The notes under the pieces were generated by a model, which worked only from the letters and a program-made list of their open reading frames with translations, had not been told where the DNA came from and made no database searches. The position numbers and the translations under genes are program-made. A stretch of 64,000 bases of DNA from Trichococcus sp. (GTDB lineage Bacteria > Bacillota > Bacilli > Lactobacillales > Aerococcaceae), in NCBI GenBank assembly GCA_030153215.1, contig JASKKA010000003.1, forward strand, positions 62,001 to 126,000. Direction: 5' to 3'. This document shows, in pieces, positions 1 to 9,126 of the stretch. Numbering within the stretch: position 1 is the stretch's first letter; every line of letters begins with the position of its first letter.

Positions 1-1032
1 TATCACGCCATAAGGAATTTTTTCAAGTTTTTTGGCAGGCGTATCGGCTTTTTCAAGGACTGCATCATGTTGCATGCGCATATTGTCCACTTTTATTTTC
101 ATCAGTGAGCCGAATTTTTGGCCGTAGTTCATGACTTCCCCAGGGTATTCGGTATGTACATGGACCTTCACGATTTCTTCGTCTGCTACGACCAATAAGG
201 AATCTCCAAGTTCGCTCAGATGATTACGGAATGTGTCATAATCAAAAGTGTCCGTAACGGTTTCACCTTCGCCTAATTTGACCATGATTTCTGTACAATA
301 ACCGAATTGAATATCTTCTGACGCAATTGCGTGCGAAACGTTATGATAATTTTCTTGGTGAGCGATTTCGGTGACATCCGCTTGTGAGACAACCTTTTCA
401 GCTGACTTCACTTTTTCTCCGGTCAACGATTCCATAAATCCTTCGTAAATGTACACCAGCCCTTGTCCGCCACTGTCGACCACGCCTACTTCTTTCAGTA
501 TAGGCAACAGATCGGGTGTCTTATCCAACGCAATTTGCGCCACCTTGAGGACTGTTCCCATCAATTCGATGATGTCATCCGTATGTTCTGCTTTTTTCAT
601 ACCGGCTTTTGCGGATTCGCGCGCAACCGTCAAAATGGTGCCTTCCACAGGTTTCATGACCGCTTTATAAGCTGTCTCGACGCCGTGGGAAAAGGCCTCC
701 GCAAAATCAATTGTACTCAAAGTTTTTTTGCCTTCGATCGCTTTTGAAAATCCTCGGAATAGCTGAGATAAAATGACGCCTGAGTTCCCTCTCGCCCCCA
801 TCAATAAACCTTTAGCCAAGTCCGCTCCTAATTGATCAATTGTCGCAGCATTCGACAGCCTTACGCGTTCAGCTCCAGATGTGAATGATAGATTCATGTT
901 TGTGCCTGTGTCTCCGTCCGGAACAGGGAACACATTCAAAGAATTCACATATTCTGCATTCTCGCTAAGGCGTTCGGCGCCGATTGCGACCATCGCCTTA
1001 AAGTCTTCCGCTGTTAATTCAGTTCTCTTCAC
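1..1032 (-). CDS. DAK2 domain / YloV-FakA-like fatty acid kinase family protein, 3' end outside window
   Basis: Minus-strand frame reads (GTG)KRTELTAEDFKAMVAIGAERLSENAEYVNSLNVFPVPDGDTGTNMNLSF...GARGNSGVILSQLFRGF, the typical YloV N-terminus; RBS gaaggagg upstream of GTG; next to YloU as in other Firmicutes. Confidence 0.9.
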   Translation of the reverse strand, partial: MKRTELTAEDFKAMVAIGAERLSENAEYVNSLNVFPVPDGDTGTNMNLSFTSGAERVRLSNAATIDQLGADLAKGLLMGARGNSGVILSQLFRGFSKAIEGKKTLSTIDFAEAFSHGVETAYKAVMKPVEGTILTVARESAKAGMKKAEHTDDIIELMGTVLKVAQIALDKTPDLLPILKEVGVVDSGGQGLVYIYEGFMESLTGEKVKSAEKVVSQADVTEIAHQENYHNVSHAIASEDIQFGYCTEIMVKLGEGETVTDTFDYDTFRNHLSELGDSLLVVADEEIVKVHVHTEYPGEVMNYGQKFGSLMKIKVDNMRMQHDAVLEKADTPAKKLEKIPYGVI

Positions 1033-1077
1033 CTTATAATCCTCCTTCACCATATAACAAATGGTGATCTGTAATCT

Positions 1078-1440
1078 TTAGTCCTTTAAAACTCTTACGC
1101 CTTGGACGAACACATTCACTGTATTTGCGGAAAATCCCAACATCATTTCAAGGTTGTACTTGACCTGCGTTTGCACATTCCGGCAAATTTCTGAAATTTT
1201 AGTGCCGTAGAGTACAATGATATAAACATCAACAGCAACTCCATTATCTTCTTGACGAATAACGACACCGCGTGAGTAGTTCTCTTTTTTCAATATTTCA
1301 CTGATATTATCTCTGATTTGATTTTTGCTCGCCATGCCGACAACTCCATAATTATCTGTCGCGGCTCCGCCCACTACCGTAGCGATCACGTCGTTCGATA
1401 AGTCAACCATTCCATATTGTGTTTGGATTTTAACTGCCAT
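1078..1440 (-). CDS. Asp23/Gls24 family envelope stress protein (YloU-like)
   Basis: MAVKIQTQYGMVDLSNDVIATVVGGAATDNYGVVGMASK...; 120 aa; adjacent to YloV. Confidence 0.9.
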   Translation of the reverse strand: MAVKIQTQYGMVDLSNDVIATVVGGAATDNYGVVGMASKNQIRDNISEILKKENYSRGVVIRQEDNGVAVDVYIIVLYGTKISEICRNVQTQVKYNLEMMLGFSANTVNVFVQGVRVLKD

Positions 1441-1691
1441 TTATAATAGCCTCCTTAATGTATGCACACAATCGTAATTATAAATTATGATAGCATATTT
1501 TATACAAAAGAAATAACTTTTTGCGATTAAATTTCTCATTTACGGTCGATTTGCGGCAATTCTTATTGATTTCCCACTGTTTTCCAGTTTTCTTATCCAG
1601 CACTAGTGCCTTTTCAATGACAACATAGTACAGACATTTGATGATGACATCATTAAAAAAACAGCTGTCAAGTATTTTTCCTTTAAAACAG

Positions 1692-1720
1692 TTGCATTCA
1701 CTTTTAAATTATGATAAATT
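1692..1720 (+). promoter_or_regulatory. Putative sigmaA promoter of rpmB
   Basis: TTGCAT - 17 nt - TAAATT upstream of rpmB. Confidence 0.5.
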
Positions 1721-1779
1721 AATCAAGTGTATGAATTGGAAAGAAGCTTTGCTTCTGTAACAGCAAAGGAGGAAAGAAA

Positions 1780-1968
1780 ATGTCAAAAGAATGTTTCGTA
1801 ACAGGACGTAAAAGCCGTTCAGGTAATAACCGTTCCCACGCTATGAACTACACAAAACGTACTTTCAAACCAAACTTACAAAAAGTTCGTATCTTAGTCG
1901 ATGGAAAACCTAAAAAAGTTTGGGTTTCTGCTCGAGCTTTGAAATCTGGTAAAGTTGAAAGAGTATAA
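1780..1968 (+). CDS. rpmB: 50S ribosomal protein L28
   Basis: [41 protein letters not shown] aaaggagg. Confidence 0.97.
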   Translation: MSKECFVTGRKSRSGNNRSHAMNYTKRTFKPNLQKVRILVDGKPKKVWVSARALKSGKVERV

Positions 1969-2036
1969 AAATATAGATGAGCCCGGGACCATGTCATGAT
2001 TCCAGCTCATCTTTTTTTATTTCCCATCCTAAAATT

Positions 2037-2073
2037 AAGGAAAGTGGCCGCAATTGTTGTGGCCACTTTCCTT
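2037..2073. terminator. Bidirectional terminator between rpmB and thiN
   Basis: aaggaaagtggcc ... ggccactttcctt perfect 13-bp stem between convergent genes. Confidence 0.75.
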
Positions 2074-2746
2074 ATTCGCGCTTATCAGAGCTTTGGATGA
2101 CCGCCAATAGGCCAGATCCAAAAGAAAACGTCATCTCTGTGTCCTTGAATTCATTACTGACCAAAGCTATCGGGTACTCGTAATCTTTTCCGTTCAACGG
2201 ATAGGCAACTCCAGTCAGCTTCAGTTCTTTGATCGGAGTCATGCCGATGAACGACAAGTATTTTTTCCCCTCTTCTTTCTTTAGCACATAATTACCCGGC
2301 AGATAAAATCGCAGCGTATTATGGCGGTCCATTAAACTGACCTTACCCGTCATCTGTTTCACAAGTGGATGGAATGCCAACCACAAATTACTCATCAGAT
2401 GGTCCAGACGCCCTCCGAAAGCTCCCAAAAGAATGATTTCCTCCGGATTGAACATTTCAATTGCATAAGCAATAGCCGCCTCAGTATCCGTCTCATCTTT
2501 TTGTGCCGGGAGTACACGGCAGACAAGACTTTTCTTTTTGATGTCTTCCATTTCTGAAGGGGTGACAGAATCAAAATCACCGATTGCCGCATCAAAATGC
2601 GGAAGCAGTTCGGCAAGCTTCAAAGCTCCGCGGTCTGCGCCCACCATCCGATGACTTGTCGCATAACGGCGGACCAAAGCTGCGACATCCGTCAGGTCAC
2701 CACCGACCACGATCACAACTTTCTCAGACTGCATTGTGGCAGGCAT
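2072..2746 (-). CDS. thiN: Thiamine pyrophosphokinase
   Basis: VVGGDLTDVAALVRRYATSHRMVGADRGALKL...AAIGDFDSVTPSE...GGRLDHLMSNL. Confidence 0.9.
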   Translation of the reverse strand: MPATMQSEKVVIVVGGDLTDVAALVRRYATSHRMVGADRGALKLAELLPHFDAAIGDFDSVTPSEMEDIKKKSLVCRVLPAQKDETDTEAAIAYAIEMFNPEEIILLGAFGGRLDHLMSNLWLAFHPLVKQMTGKVSLMDRHNTLRFYLPGNYVLKKEEGKKYLSFIGMTPIKELKLTGVAYPLNGKDYEYPIALVSNEFKDTEMTFSFGSGLLAVIQSSDKRE

Positions 2747-3383
2747 CCTTCAGTCTACTGATGGCAGCGGATGGATTTTCATCGTCATAGATGTAAGAAC
2801 CCGCTACGAATACATCAGCCCCTGCTTTGATGCATTTGACGATCGTCTCGTGGGTAATCCCGCCGTCGACTTCGATTTCGTAATGATAGCCATGTTTTTC
2901 GCGCAAGGTAGCTAACTCTTCAATTTTACCCAAGGTGCTTTCGATGAAGCTTTGGCCACCGAAGCCCGGGTTGACGGTCATGACGAGCACCATATCAACA
3001 TCGCCCAAAACGGGTTTTATTACTTCTACGCTTGTTCCCGGATTGATGACGACACCAGCTGCTATATTTTCATTTTTGATCATCTGGATTGCGCCATGGA
3101 TATGGTCAGTAGCTTCCACGTGGATCGTTATGATATCGGCACCGGCTCTGGCGAAAGCCGGTATCAATTTTTCAGGTGTACTCACCATCAAATGACAATC
3201 CAACGGTAATTTTGTATGCGGTCGGATTGCCTGTACAATATTTGGACCCAAAGTTAAGTTGGCGACAAATTGACCGTCCATTGCATCAATATGAATGTAA
3301 TCGGCACCCGCTTGTTCGACTAACTTGACATCTCTTTCTAAATTCGCAAAATCAGCACTTAATATGGATGGAGCAATTTTCAT
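2724..3383 (-). CDS. rpe: Ribulose-phosphate 3-epimerase
   Basis: MKIAPSILSADFANLERDVKLVEQAGADYIHIDAMDGQFVANLTLGP... Confidence 0.95.
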   Translation of the reverse strand: MKIAPSILSADFANLERDVKLVEQAGADYIHIDAMDGQFVANLTLGPNIVQAIRPHTKLPLDCHLMVSTPEKLIPAFARAGADIITIHVEATDHIHGAIQMIKNENIAAGVVINPGTSVEVIKPVLGDVDMVLVMTVNPGFGGQSFIESTLGKIEELATLREKHGYHYEIEVDGGITHETIVKCIKAGADVFVAGSYIYDDENPSAAISRLKDACHNAV

Positions 3384-3396
3384 GTTCACACGCACC

Positions 3397-4296
3397 TTAT
3401 CTCTTATTTTTTTTTATGTACATCGGTTTGCGGCCTACAATTTCCTCATGGAACTGCAGATAGTGTTCGTATCTGTACGGAGCCACTTCTCCGGATGCAA
3501 CAGCCTCTTTCACCCGGCAATTCGGCTCGTTGATGTGCATGCAGCCGGCGAATCGGCATTGATCGCGCAGCGCTTCAAAGTCCGGGAAAAAAGAAGGCAG
3601 ATCGACCGCTTCAATGTCGATCAAGTCGATTGTACTGAAACCAGGGGTATCGGCAATCAGCGCTTCCCCAACCGGATGCAACTCGACATGCCGCGTCGTA
3701 TGGCGGCCCCTGCCCAAAGCGGTCGAGATTTCACCTGTCAACAAATCCAATTCGGGCATCAGTTGGTTCAACAAAGTTGATTTCCCGGCGCCTGATTGGC
3801 CCATAAAAACAGCCATCCCTTTACCCATGGTCTGGACCAGTTCATCCAAAGAAGATGTATCCGGATAATCCGATAGAATCATCGTATAGCCGATTGCTTC
3901 ATAATAGGTTTTATACTGAAGCATGTCAGCTTTAGCCTTGTCGTCCAACAGATCTATTTTTGTAACGTAGATGATGGGACTGATGTTATTTGCTTCCAGG
4001 TAAACCAAGAAACGATCCACCAAATAGGAAGAAAAATCGGGTTCGATCGCCGACATCACAATGACACCGCAATCGACATTCGCCACCGTCGGACGAACCA
4101 ATTCATTTTTCCTGGGGTAGATATCCAACAGAACGCCCTCCGTTAAGTTGTCACTTTCGAAATCGACAAAATCCCCAATAAGCGGAGCCATGTTTTTTAC
4201 GCGGAAGTTTCCTCTCCCTCTCGTCTGATACGTTTGACCATCCACATACACATAATAAAATCCGCTTATTGCTTTCCTGACTTGTCCTTTTTGCAA
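3397..4296 (-). CDS. rsgA: Ribosome small subunit-dependent GTPase A
   Basis: Circularly permuted GTPase motifs: YVTKIDLL, GQSGAGKSTLLNQL, ADTPGFS; C-terminal zinc-binding CRFAGCMHINEPNCRV. Confidence 0.95.
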   Translation of the reverse strand: MQKGQVRKAISGFYYVYVDGQTYQTRGRGNFRVKNMAPLIGDFVDFESDNLTEGVLLDIYPRKNELVRPTVANVDCGVIVMSAIEPDFSSYLVDRFLVYLEANNISPIIYVTKIDLLDDKAKADMLQYKTYYEAIGYTMILSDYPDTSSLDELVQTMGKGMAVFMGQSGAGKSTLLNQLMPELDLLTGEISTALGRGRHTTRHVELHPVGEALIADTPGFSTIDLIDIEAVDLPSFFPDFEALRDQCRFAGCMHINEPNCRVKEAVASGEVAPYRYEHYLQFHEEIVGRKPMYIKKNKR

Positions 4297-4348
4297 ATCG
4301 ACAACGCCTCCTAGTTTGATTCTTTCTCTCTATTCTACACTGTTCTAC

Positions 4349-4386
4349 AAAAAAATGACAAACCATTTTGATGTTTGTCATTTTTT
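4349..4386 (-). terminator. Terminator downstream of prkC
   Basis: AAAATGACAAAC...GTTTGTCATTTTTT stem with flanking A/T runs. Confidence 0.7.
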
Positions 4387-4401
4387 GTAGCCTATACAAT
4401 T

Positions 4402-6186
4402 CTATTGCGTCAATTCAGAAGCTTCACTGATGACTTCGCCATCCCTTTCGATCCGGTAGGAAGCAGAGCTGCCTTCCAGAATGCGGAAGTTTATTGTCAC
4501 AACTTCATCTGCTGAAATATCGAACTCACGGAATACATCACTGAGTGTATGATCTTCGTCCTGCACATAAATGACTATATGGTTCGGCTCGTTGGAAGTA
4601 CTGCTGACATTCGCATTGCTGTTGGCATTTTCACTACCTTGACCATTGTTGCTCTCAGAAGCGGATTCCGATACGGTTGCCGGAAGGTAGGGAATTGTGA
4701 TGGTACGGCTGAAGGAAACCACTTGTGGTTCTTCAGGGCCTCTTGAAATCACCACACTCAAGGCATCACCGGATACAAACGCAGATCCGCCGGCAAGACT
4801 TTGACTTACAACCAGACCTGCTGCAATCGTGTCTGAATAAGCTTCCGTGATCGTCAACGAAAGCCCGTATTGCCCTGCATAATCCTCGACGCTTTTTCTC
4901 GTGTATCCCGATAAATCGCGCATCGTATAGGATTCATTTCCATCACTCACCAGAAATGACAGCGTAGTTTCACCGGGTTTTACCTCCGTGCCAGGCTCAA
5001 TGTTTTGGCTGATGATATTGCCTTCTGCTACTTCGCTGCTGAATTCATGAGTCCTTTCGATCGTGAAGCCTTCTTTACGCAAGTCTTCGAATACACGTTC
5101 ATATTCTTGGCCCTCATAATCGAGAAGAGTGAACAATTCCTCGCCCAGACTGATGATAAGATCGATCTCATCACCGGCTGCAACGGATGAACCGATTTTT
5201 GGTGATGTTTCAATGACAGCATCTTCTTCTATTTCTTCATTGTATTCTTCCGTTATATTTCCTAATACCAAACCGACATCTTCCAAAGCAAGGCGCGCAC
5301 TAGCTTGGTCCATGTTTGACACATCCGGCACAGTCACGGCATCTGCTTCCTGGTTATTGTAAAAGAAAAGGAAAAAACTGCCAATCAGGCCCAAGAGGAA
5401 CACCGTAATAAGAAAAAATAGCCACTTCTTTCGTTTTTTCTTGCCTCCAGCTGCCTCTCGCCCTGTTGGTTTCCTGTAACAGCGATACCGGCATAAAAGG
5501 TGCTTCATTTCTACGCTCCTCGCTCAAACAGGTATCAAGGTCCGCCATCATTTCTTCACAAGTTGCGTAACGATCGAGCGGTTCTTTGGCTGTGGCCTTC
5601 AGGATAACATTTTCAAGGCTCTGCGGTATTTCCGGACTCTGGCCTGCTCCGGGGACAAGTAATGAACGGATCCCAACAGCGTATTCGTCTGAGTGATTGA
5701 TGTTTCCGACAACGCGACTGCAATACCAAAATCAGTAATTTTGATGCGATCCTGATTATCGATCAGAATATTTTGTGGCTTGATGTCCCTGTGAATAATC
5801 CGATTTTTATGTGCCAACGCCACAGCCGACAAAACTTGGTGCATGATATGGATCGCTTTTTCCGGCAAAACACGTCCTTGGATGTCGATGTATTTTTTCA
5901 GATCCGTGCCATCGATAAATTCCATCACGATGTACTGCAATTCATCTTCTTCATCTACGTCATATACACCTACAATATTCGGATGAATCAATTGCGTGGC
6001 CGAGAGAGCTTCACGCTGGAAACGACGTAGAGCGTCCGTGTTGTTACGGAAGTCAAATCGCAACACTTTGATGGCTACTGGCCGATCCAGAATCAGATCG
6101 TGTCCCAGATAAACGTTTGCCATCCCACCGCTTCCGATATGCCTGACAATTTTGTAGCGGCCGCCTAATTTCTTTCCTGCCTCCAC
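4402..6186 (-). pseudogene. prkC: Ser/Thr protein kinase PrkC/Stk with PASTA repeats, broken into two reading frames
   Basis: 5599-6186 encodes the kinase N-lobe through HRDIKPQNIL, DFG and HYLSPEQAR, then goes out of frame. A second frame gives SPEIPQSLENVILKATAKEPLDRYATCEEMMADLDTCLSEERRNEAPFMPVS. A further frame (4402-5508) carries KPTGREAAGGKKKRKKW, a TM segment and PASTA repeats. Confidence 0.85.
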
Positions 6187-6932
6187 AACGGTTCCCCCTC
6201 TCTATCCGTAAAATCAGCCAAAAGCACTGTGATGTTGTCCAGGCCGCCAGCAGCATTCGCTTTATCGACCAAGGAAAGGACTTTTTCTTCAAGAGGAAGC
6301 CATTCCTTCAGCATTTGGGCGATCTCTTCATCATCCATCATGTTGGTCAGTCCATCGGAACATAGCAATAACAGGTCCCCCTGCACAAGCGGCATGGCGA
6401 TGATATCGATATCCAGTTTCCTGGAAACACCCAACGATCGCGTCAAAATGTTCTTTCTTGGATGATGCTGCGCTTCTTCCGGGGTTATTTCACCTGACTT
6501 GATGAACTCATTCACCAAAGAATGGTCTTCTGTAATTTGGCGGAGTTTATAATTTCTGTAGACATAAGCCCGGCTATCCCCGATATTAGCAAAAACGATT
6601 TCCTTGCCTACGATGGCTGCGGCTACCAAAGTCGTTCCCATCCCGTCCAGATCGCTGTAATCCAATGATTTTTGAAAAACAAGATCATTTACCCGCTGAA
6701 TGTTGGCGATCAACCAACGGGACAATTCTTCGCTGTTCGTGAAACGGGACCCTTTCCAGGCTGCTCCCAGATGGGATACCCCCATTTCACTGGCGACGTC
6801 ACCAGCTTTATGGCCACCCATACCATCACATACGATCATGAGCGGTTGTCCGGCTTCATTCATGAAATAACTAACATAGTCTTGATTGATTGCTCTATTT
6901 AGGCCTCTATCACTTTTGAAGGCTATCTGCAT
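6165..6932 (-). CDS. prpC: PP2C-family protein phosphatase
   Basis: MQIAFKSDRGLNRAINQDYVSYF...IVCDGMGGHKAGDVAS...NIGDSRAYVYRN...LCSDGLTNM. Confidence 0.95.
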   Translation of the reverse strand: MQIAFKSDRGLNRAINQDYVSYFMNEAGQPLMIVCDGMGGHKAGDVASEMGVSHLGAAWKGSRFTNSEELSRWLIANIQRVNDLVFQKSLDYSDLDGMGTTLVAAAIVGKEIVFANIGDSRAYVYRNYKLRQITEDHSLVNEFIKSGEITPEEAQHHPRKNILTRSLGVSRKLDIDIIAMPLVQGDLLLLCSDGLTNMMDDEEIAQMLKEWLPLEEKVLSLVDKANAAGGLDNITVLLADFTDREGEPLWRQERN

Positions 6933-6959
6933 TCTTTCCCCTCAATTCTTTCTTATCAT

Positions 6960-8171
6960 TTACCTTTTTACCATACAGCTGATGAAAAATCCATCAGTTC
7001 CATAATCATGCGGATAAATTTGCACGAATCCTTCAGCAGTGAAAGATTTTTTATCCAAATATTCGGAGCGTATCGGGACAATTGCAAATTCAGCATGATT
7101 TTCAAGGAATGTCCGTACAGACATTTGATTTTCTTCTGTAGTCAGTGTACATGTACTGTATACTAAACGTCCACCTTTTTTCAACAACGAACTGACCGAG
7201 TTCAGAATCAGAATTTGTTCTTGATGCAAATCCAAAAAGTCCTGTGCATTTTTCACATATTTGATTTCCGGCTTCCGGCGCATCAATCCCAGCCCCGAAC
7301 AAGGTGCATCAACATAAATGACATCAAAGGATTCCGGTGCGAATGCGTGAACTGCTTCCTTCGCATCCAGAACATGGGTTTCGATGCGATCGGACACATG
7401 CAGACGCTCGGCATTTTGGTTGATCAAGCTTATCTTATGCTCATACATATCCAAAGCGATGACTTTGCCGTTTTCCGAAGCCGAGAGGTAACTGGCCATG
7501 TGCGTCGTTTTTCCACCCGGTGCGGCACAGCTGTCCAAAACCAGAAAATCCTTTTCCAGTTCCCCGACCGGTGCGACCAATTGGCTAGATTCATCCTGAA
7601 TCGTAAGCATGCCGTCTTTGAATAGCGGGGAGTCAACGATTTTCCCACCGTGGATCCGGATGCCCACAGGAGAAACAGGACTCGCGACCACATCATAACC
7701 TTCCGCTTTGAGCAGTCCTATAGCCTCTTCCCGTGAGATTTCATTTGACTGCAACCTGAGTGAGACAAACGGATCCTCCAATAAGGAGAACGCCATCTTT
7801 TCGGTTTCCTCGATACCGATCCTTTCGATGAAATAAGCGACGAGCCATTTCGGCATGCTGGCCCCTACGCTGATGCGCTTCTTGGCGTTGCTGATTGTTT
7901 TCCAGTCGCGAAGCCCATTGCGTTGCACATTCCGCAGCACGCCGTTCACATAACTGGCGATGCCGGCATGGCCCTTAACTTTCGCTATTTCTACGGCATC
8001 GAAAAGGACAGCGTGATCCGGAATCTTCGTCAAATAGACCATTTGATAGGCGGAGACACGCAGTAAGTTGTTGAGCCAAGAAAGCTGTTTTTTGGGATCT
8101 TTGATGTATGACGAAAGACCATAATCCAAGGTCATTTTCCGCTGGATGACGCCGTAGACAATCTCGGTCAA
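6960..8171 (-). CDS. rsmB: 16S rRNA m5C967 methyltransferase RsmB, apparently N-terminally truncated
   Basis: TEIVYGVIQRKMTLDYGL...VLDSCAAPGGKTTHMA...VDAPCSGLGLMRRKPEIKY...YSTCTLTTEEN. The TTG used as ORF start corresponds to a Leu inside the usual GLLTEIVYG motif. Confidence 0.9.
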   Translation of the reverse strand: MTEIVYGVIQRKMTLDYGLSSYIKDPKKQLSWLNNLLRVSAYQMVYLTKIPDHAVLFDAVEIAKVKGHAGIASYVNGVLRNVQRNGLRDWKTISNAKKRISVGASMPKWLVAYFIERIGIEETEKMAFSLLEDPFVSLRLQSNEISREEAIGLLKAEGYDVVASPVSPVGIRIHGGKIVDSPLFKDGMLTIQDESSQLVAPVGELEKDFLVLDSCAAPGGKTTHMASYLSASENGKVIALDMYEHKISLINQNAERLHVSDRIETHVLDAKEAVHAFAPESFDVIYVDAPCSGLGLMRRKPEIKYVKNAQDFLDLHQEQILILNSVSSLLKKGGRLVYSTCTLTTEENQMSVRTFLENHAEFAIVPIRSEYLDKKSFTAEGFVQIYPHDYGTDGFFISCMVKR

Positions 8172-9115
8172 CAGGCCGGCATCCTTGTACCTTCTTGGAT
8201 TTCACAAGCGCTACCCCGCAAGTAGTCCGCCGCTGGCATGCGTTTTTTGCCGGCGGGCTGCAGTTCCGTCATTTTGAAGACGGTACCTTCCCCACAGGCT
8301 ACGTAAAGAGCATCTTTGTCGGTTGCAATCACCGTTCCGGCTTCATCAGGTGCATTCTGCGCGACAGCCTGACCTGCCCATACTTTGACCCGTTGTCCAT
8401 CCAAAAGCGTATGCGCCACTGGCCACGGTCGCATGCCGCGAACTTGGCAAGAAACTTGTGCAGCGGTTTTGGACCAATCAATGCGTTCCTCCTCGCGCTT
8501 GATGTTCGGCGAAAAGGTGGCTTTGGCTTCATCCTGTTCTTCCGCCACGAGCTTCCCTTGAAAAAAATCGGGCAACGTTTCAATCAACAGATTTTTGCCC
8601 AGTTCGCTCAACTTCAAAAACATCGTTCCGACATCGTCTTCCTCAGTGATGGGTATGGCTCTCTGCGCCAAAACAGCCCCGGCGTCCATTTTCTTCTCCA
8701 TGTACATGATCGAGACGCCGGTTTCTTTTTCCCCGTTGATGATGGCATAATGGACCGGTGCGCCACCGCGATACTTCGGCAACAATGAAGCGTGCACGTT
8801 GATGGAGCGGAAACGCGGAGCGTTCAACAGTTTCACCGGCAGAAATTGCCCATAAGCCGCTGTCACGATCAGATCAGGGTTCAGCGCAATCAGTTCCTCC
8901 ATTTCCGGTGAACCGGATATTTTTTCCGGCTGATAGACCGACAGGCCATGCTTCAGCGCTGCCTCCTTCACCGGAGAAGGCGTCAATAATTTCTTCCTTC
9001 CTACCGGGCGATCCGGTTGTGTGACAACTGCGATCACATCATAATCATGCTGCAATAAAGCCTCTAAAATGGGCACTGAAAATTCAGGGGTGCCCATAAA
9101 AATGATTTTTTTCAT
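8168..9115 (-). CDS. fmt: Methionyl-tRNA formyltransferase
   Basis: MKKIIFMGTPEFSVPILEALL...NVHASLLPKYRGGAPVHYAIINGE...LQPAGKKRMPAADYLRG. Confidence 0.96.
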   Translation of the reverse strand: MKKIIFMGTPEFSVPILEALLQHDYDVIAVVTQPDRPVGRKKLLTPSPVKEAALKHGLSVYQPEKISGSPEMEELIALNPDLIVTAAYGQFLPVKLLNAPRFRSINVHASLLPKYRGGAPVHYAIINGEKETGVSIMYMEKKMDAGAVLAQRAIPITEEDDVGTMFLKLSELGKNLLIETLPDFFQGKLVAEEQDEAKATFSPNIKREEERIDWSKTAAQVSCQVRGMRPWPVAHTLLDGQRVKVWAGQAVAQNAPDEAGTVIATDKDALYVACGEGTVFKMTELQPAGKKRMPAADYLRGSACEIQEGTRMPAC

Positions 9116-9126
9116 CTGTGTACCTC

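Noticed and set aside
449-747. Plus-strand ORFs antisense to the YloV/DAK2 gene
   Set aside because: Fully contained opposite a clear coding frame; no RBS or family resemblance. The same applies to most other opposite-strand ORFs in the supplied track.
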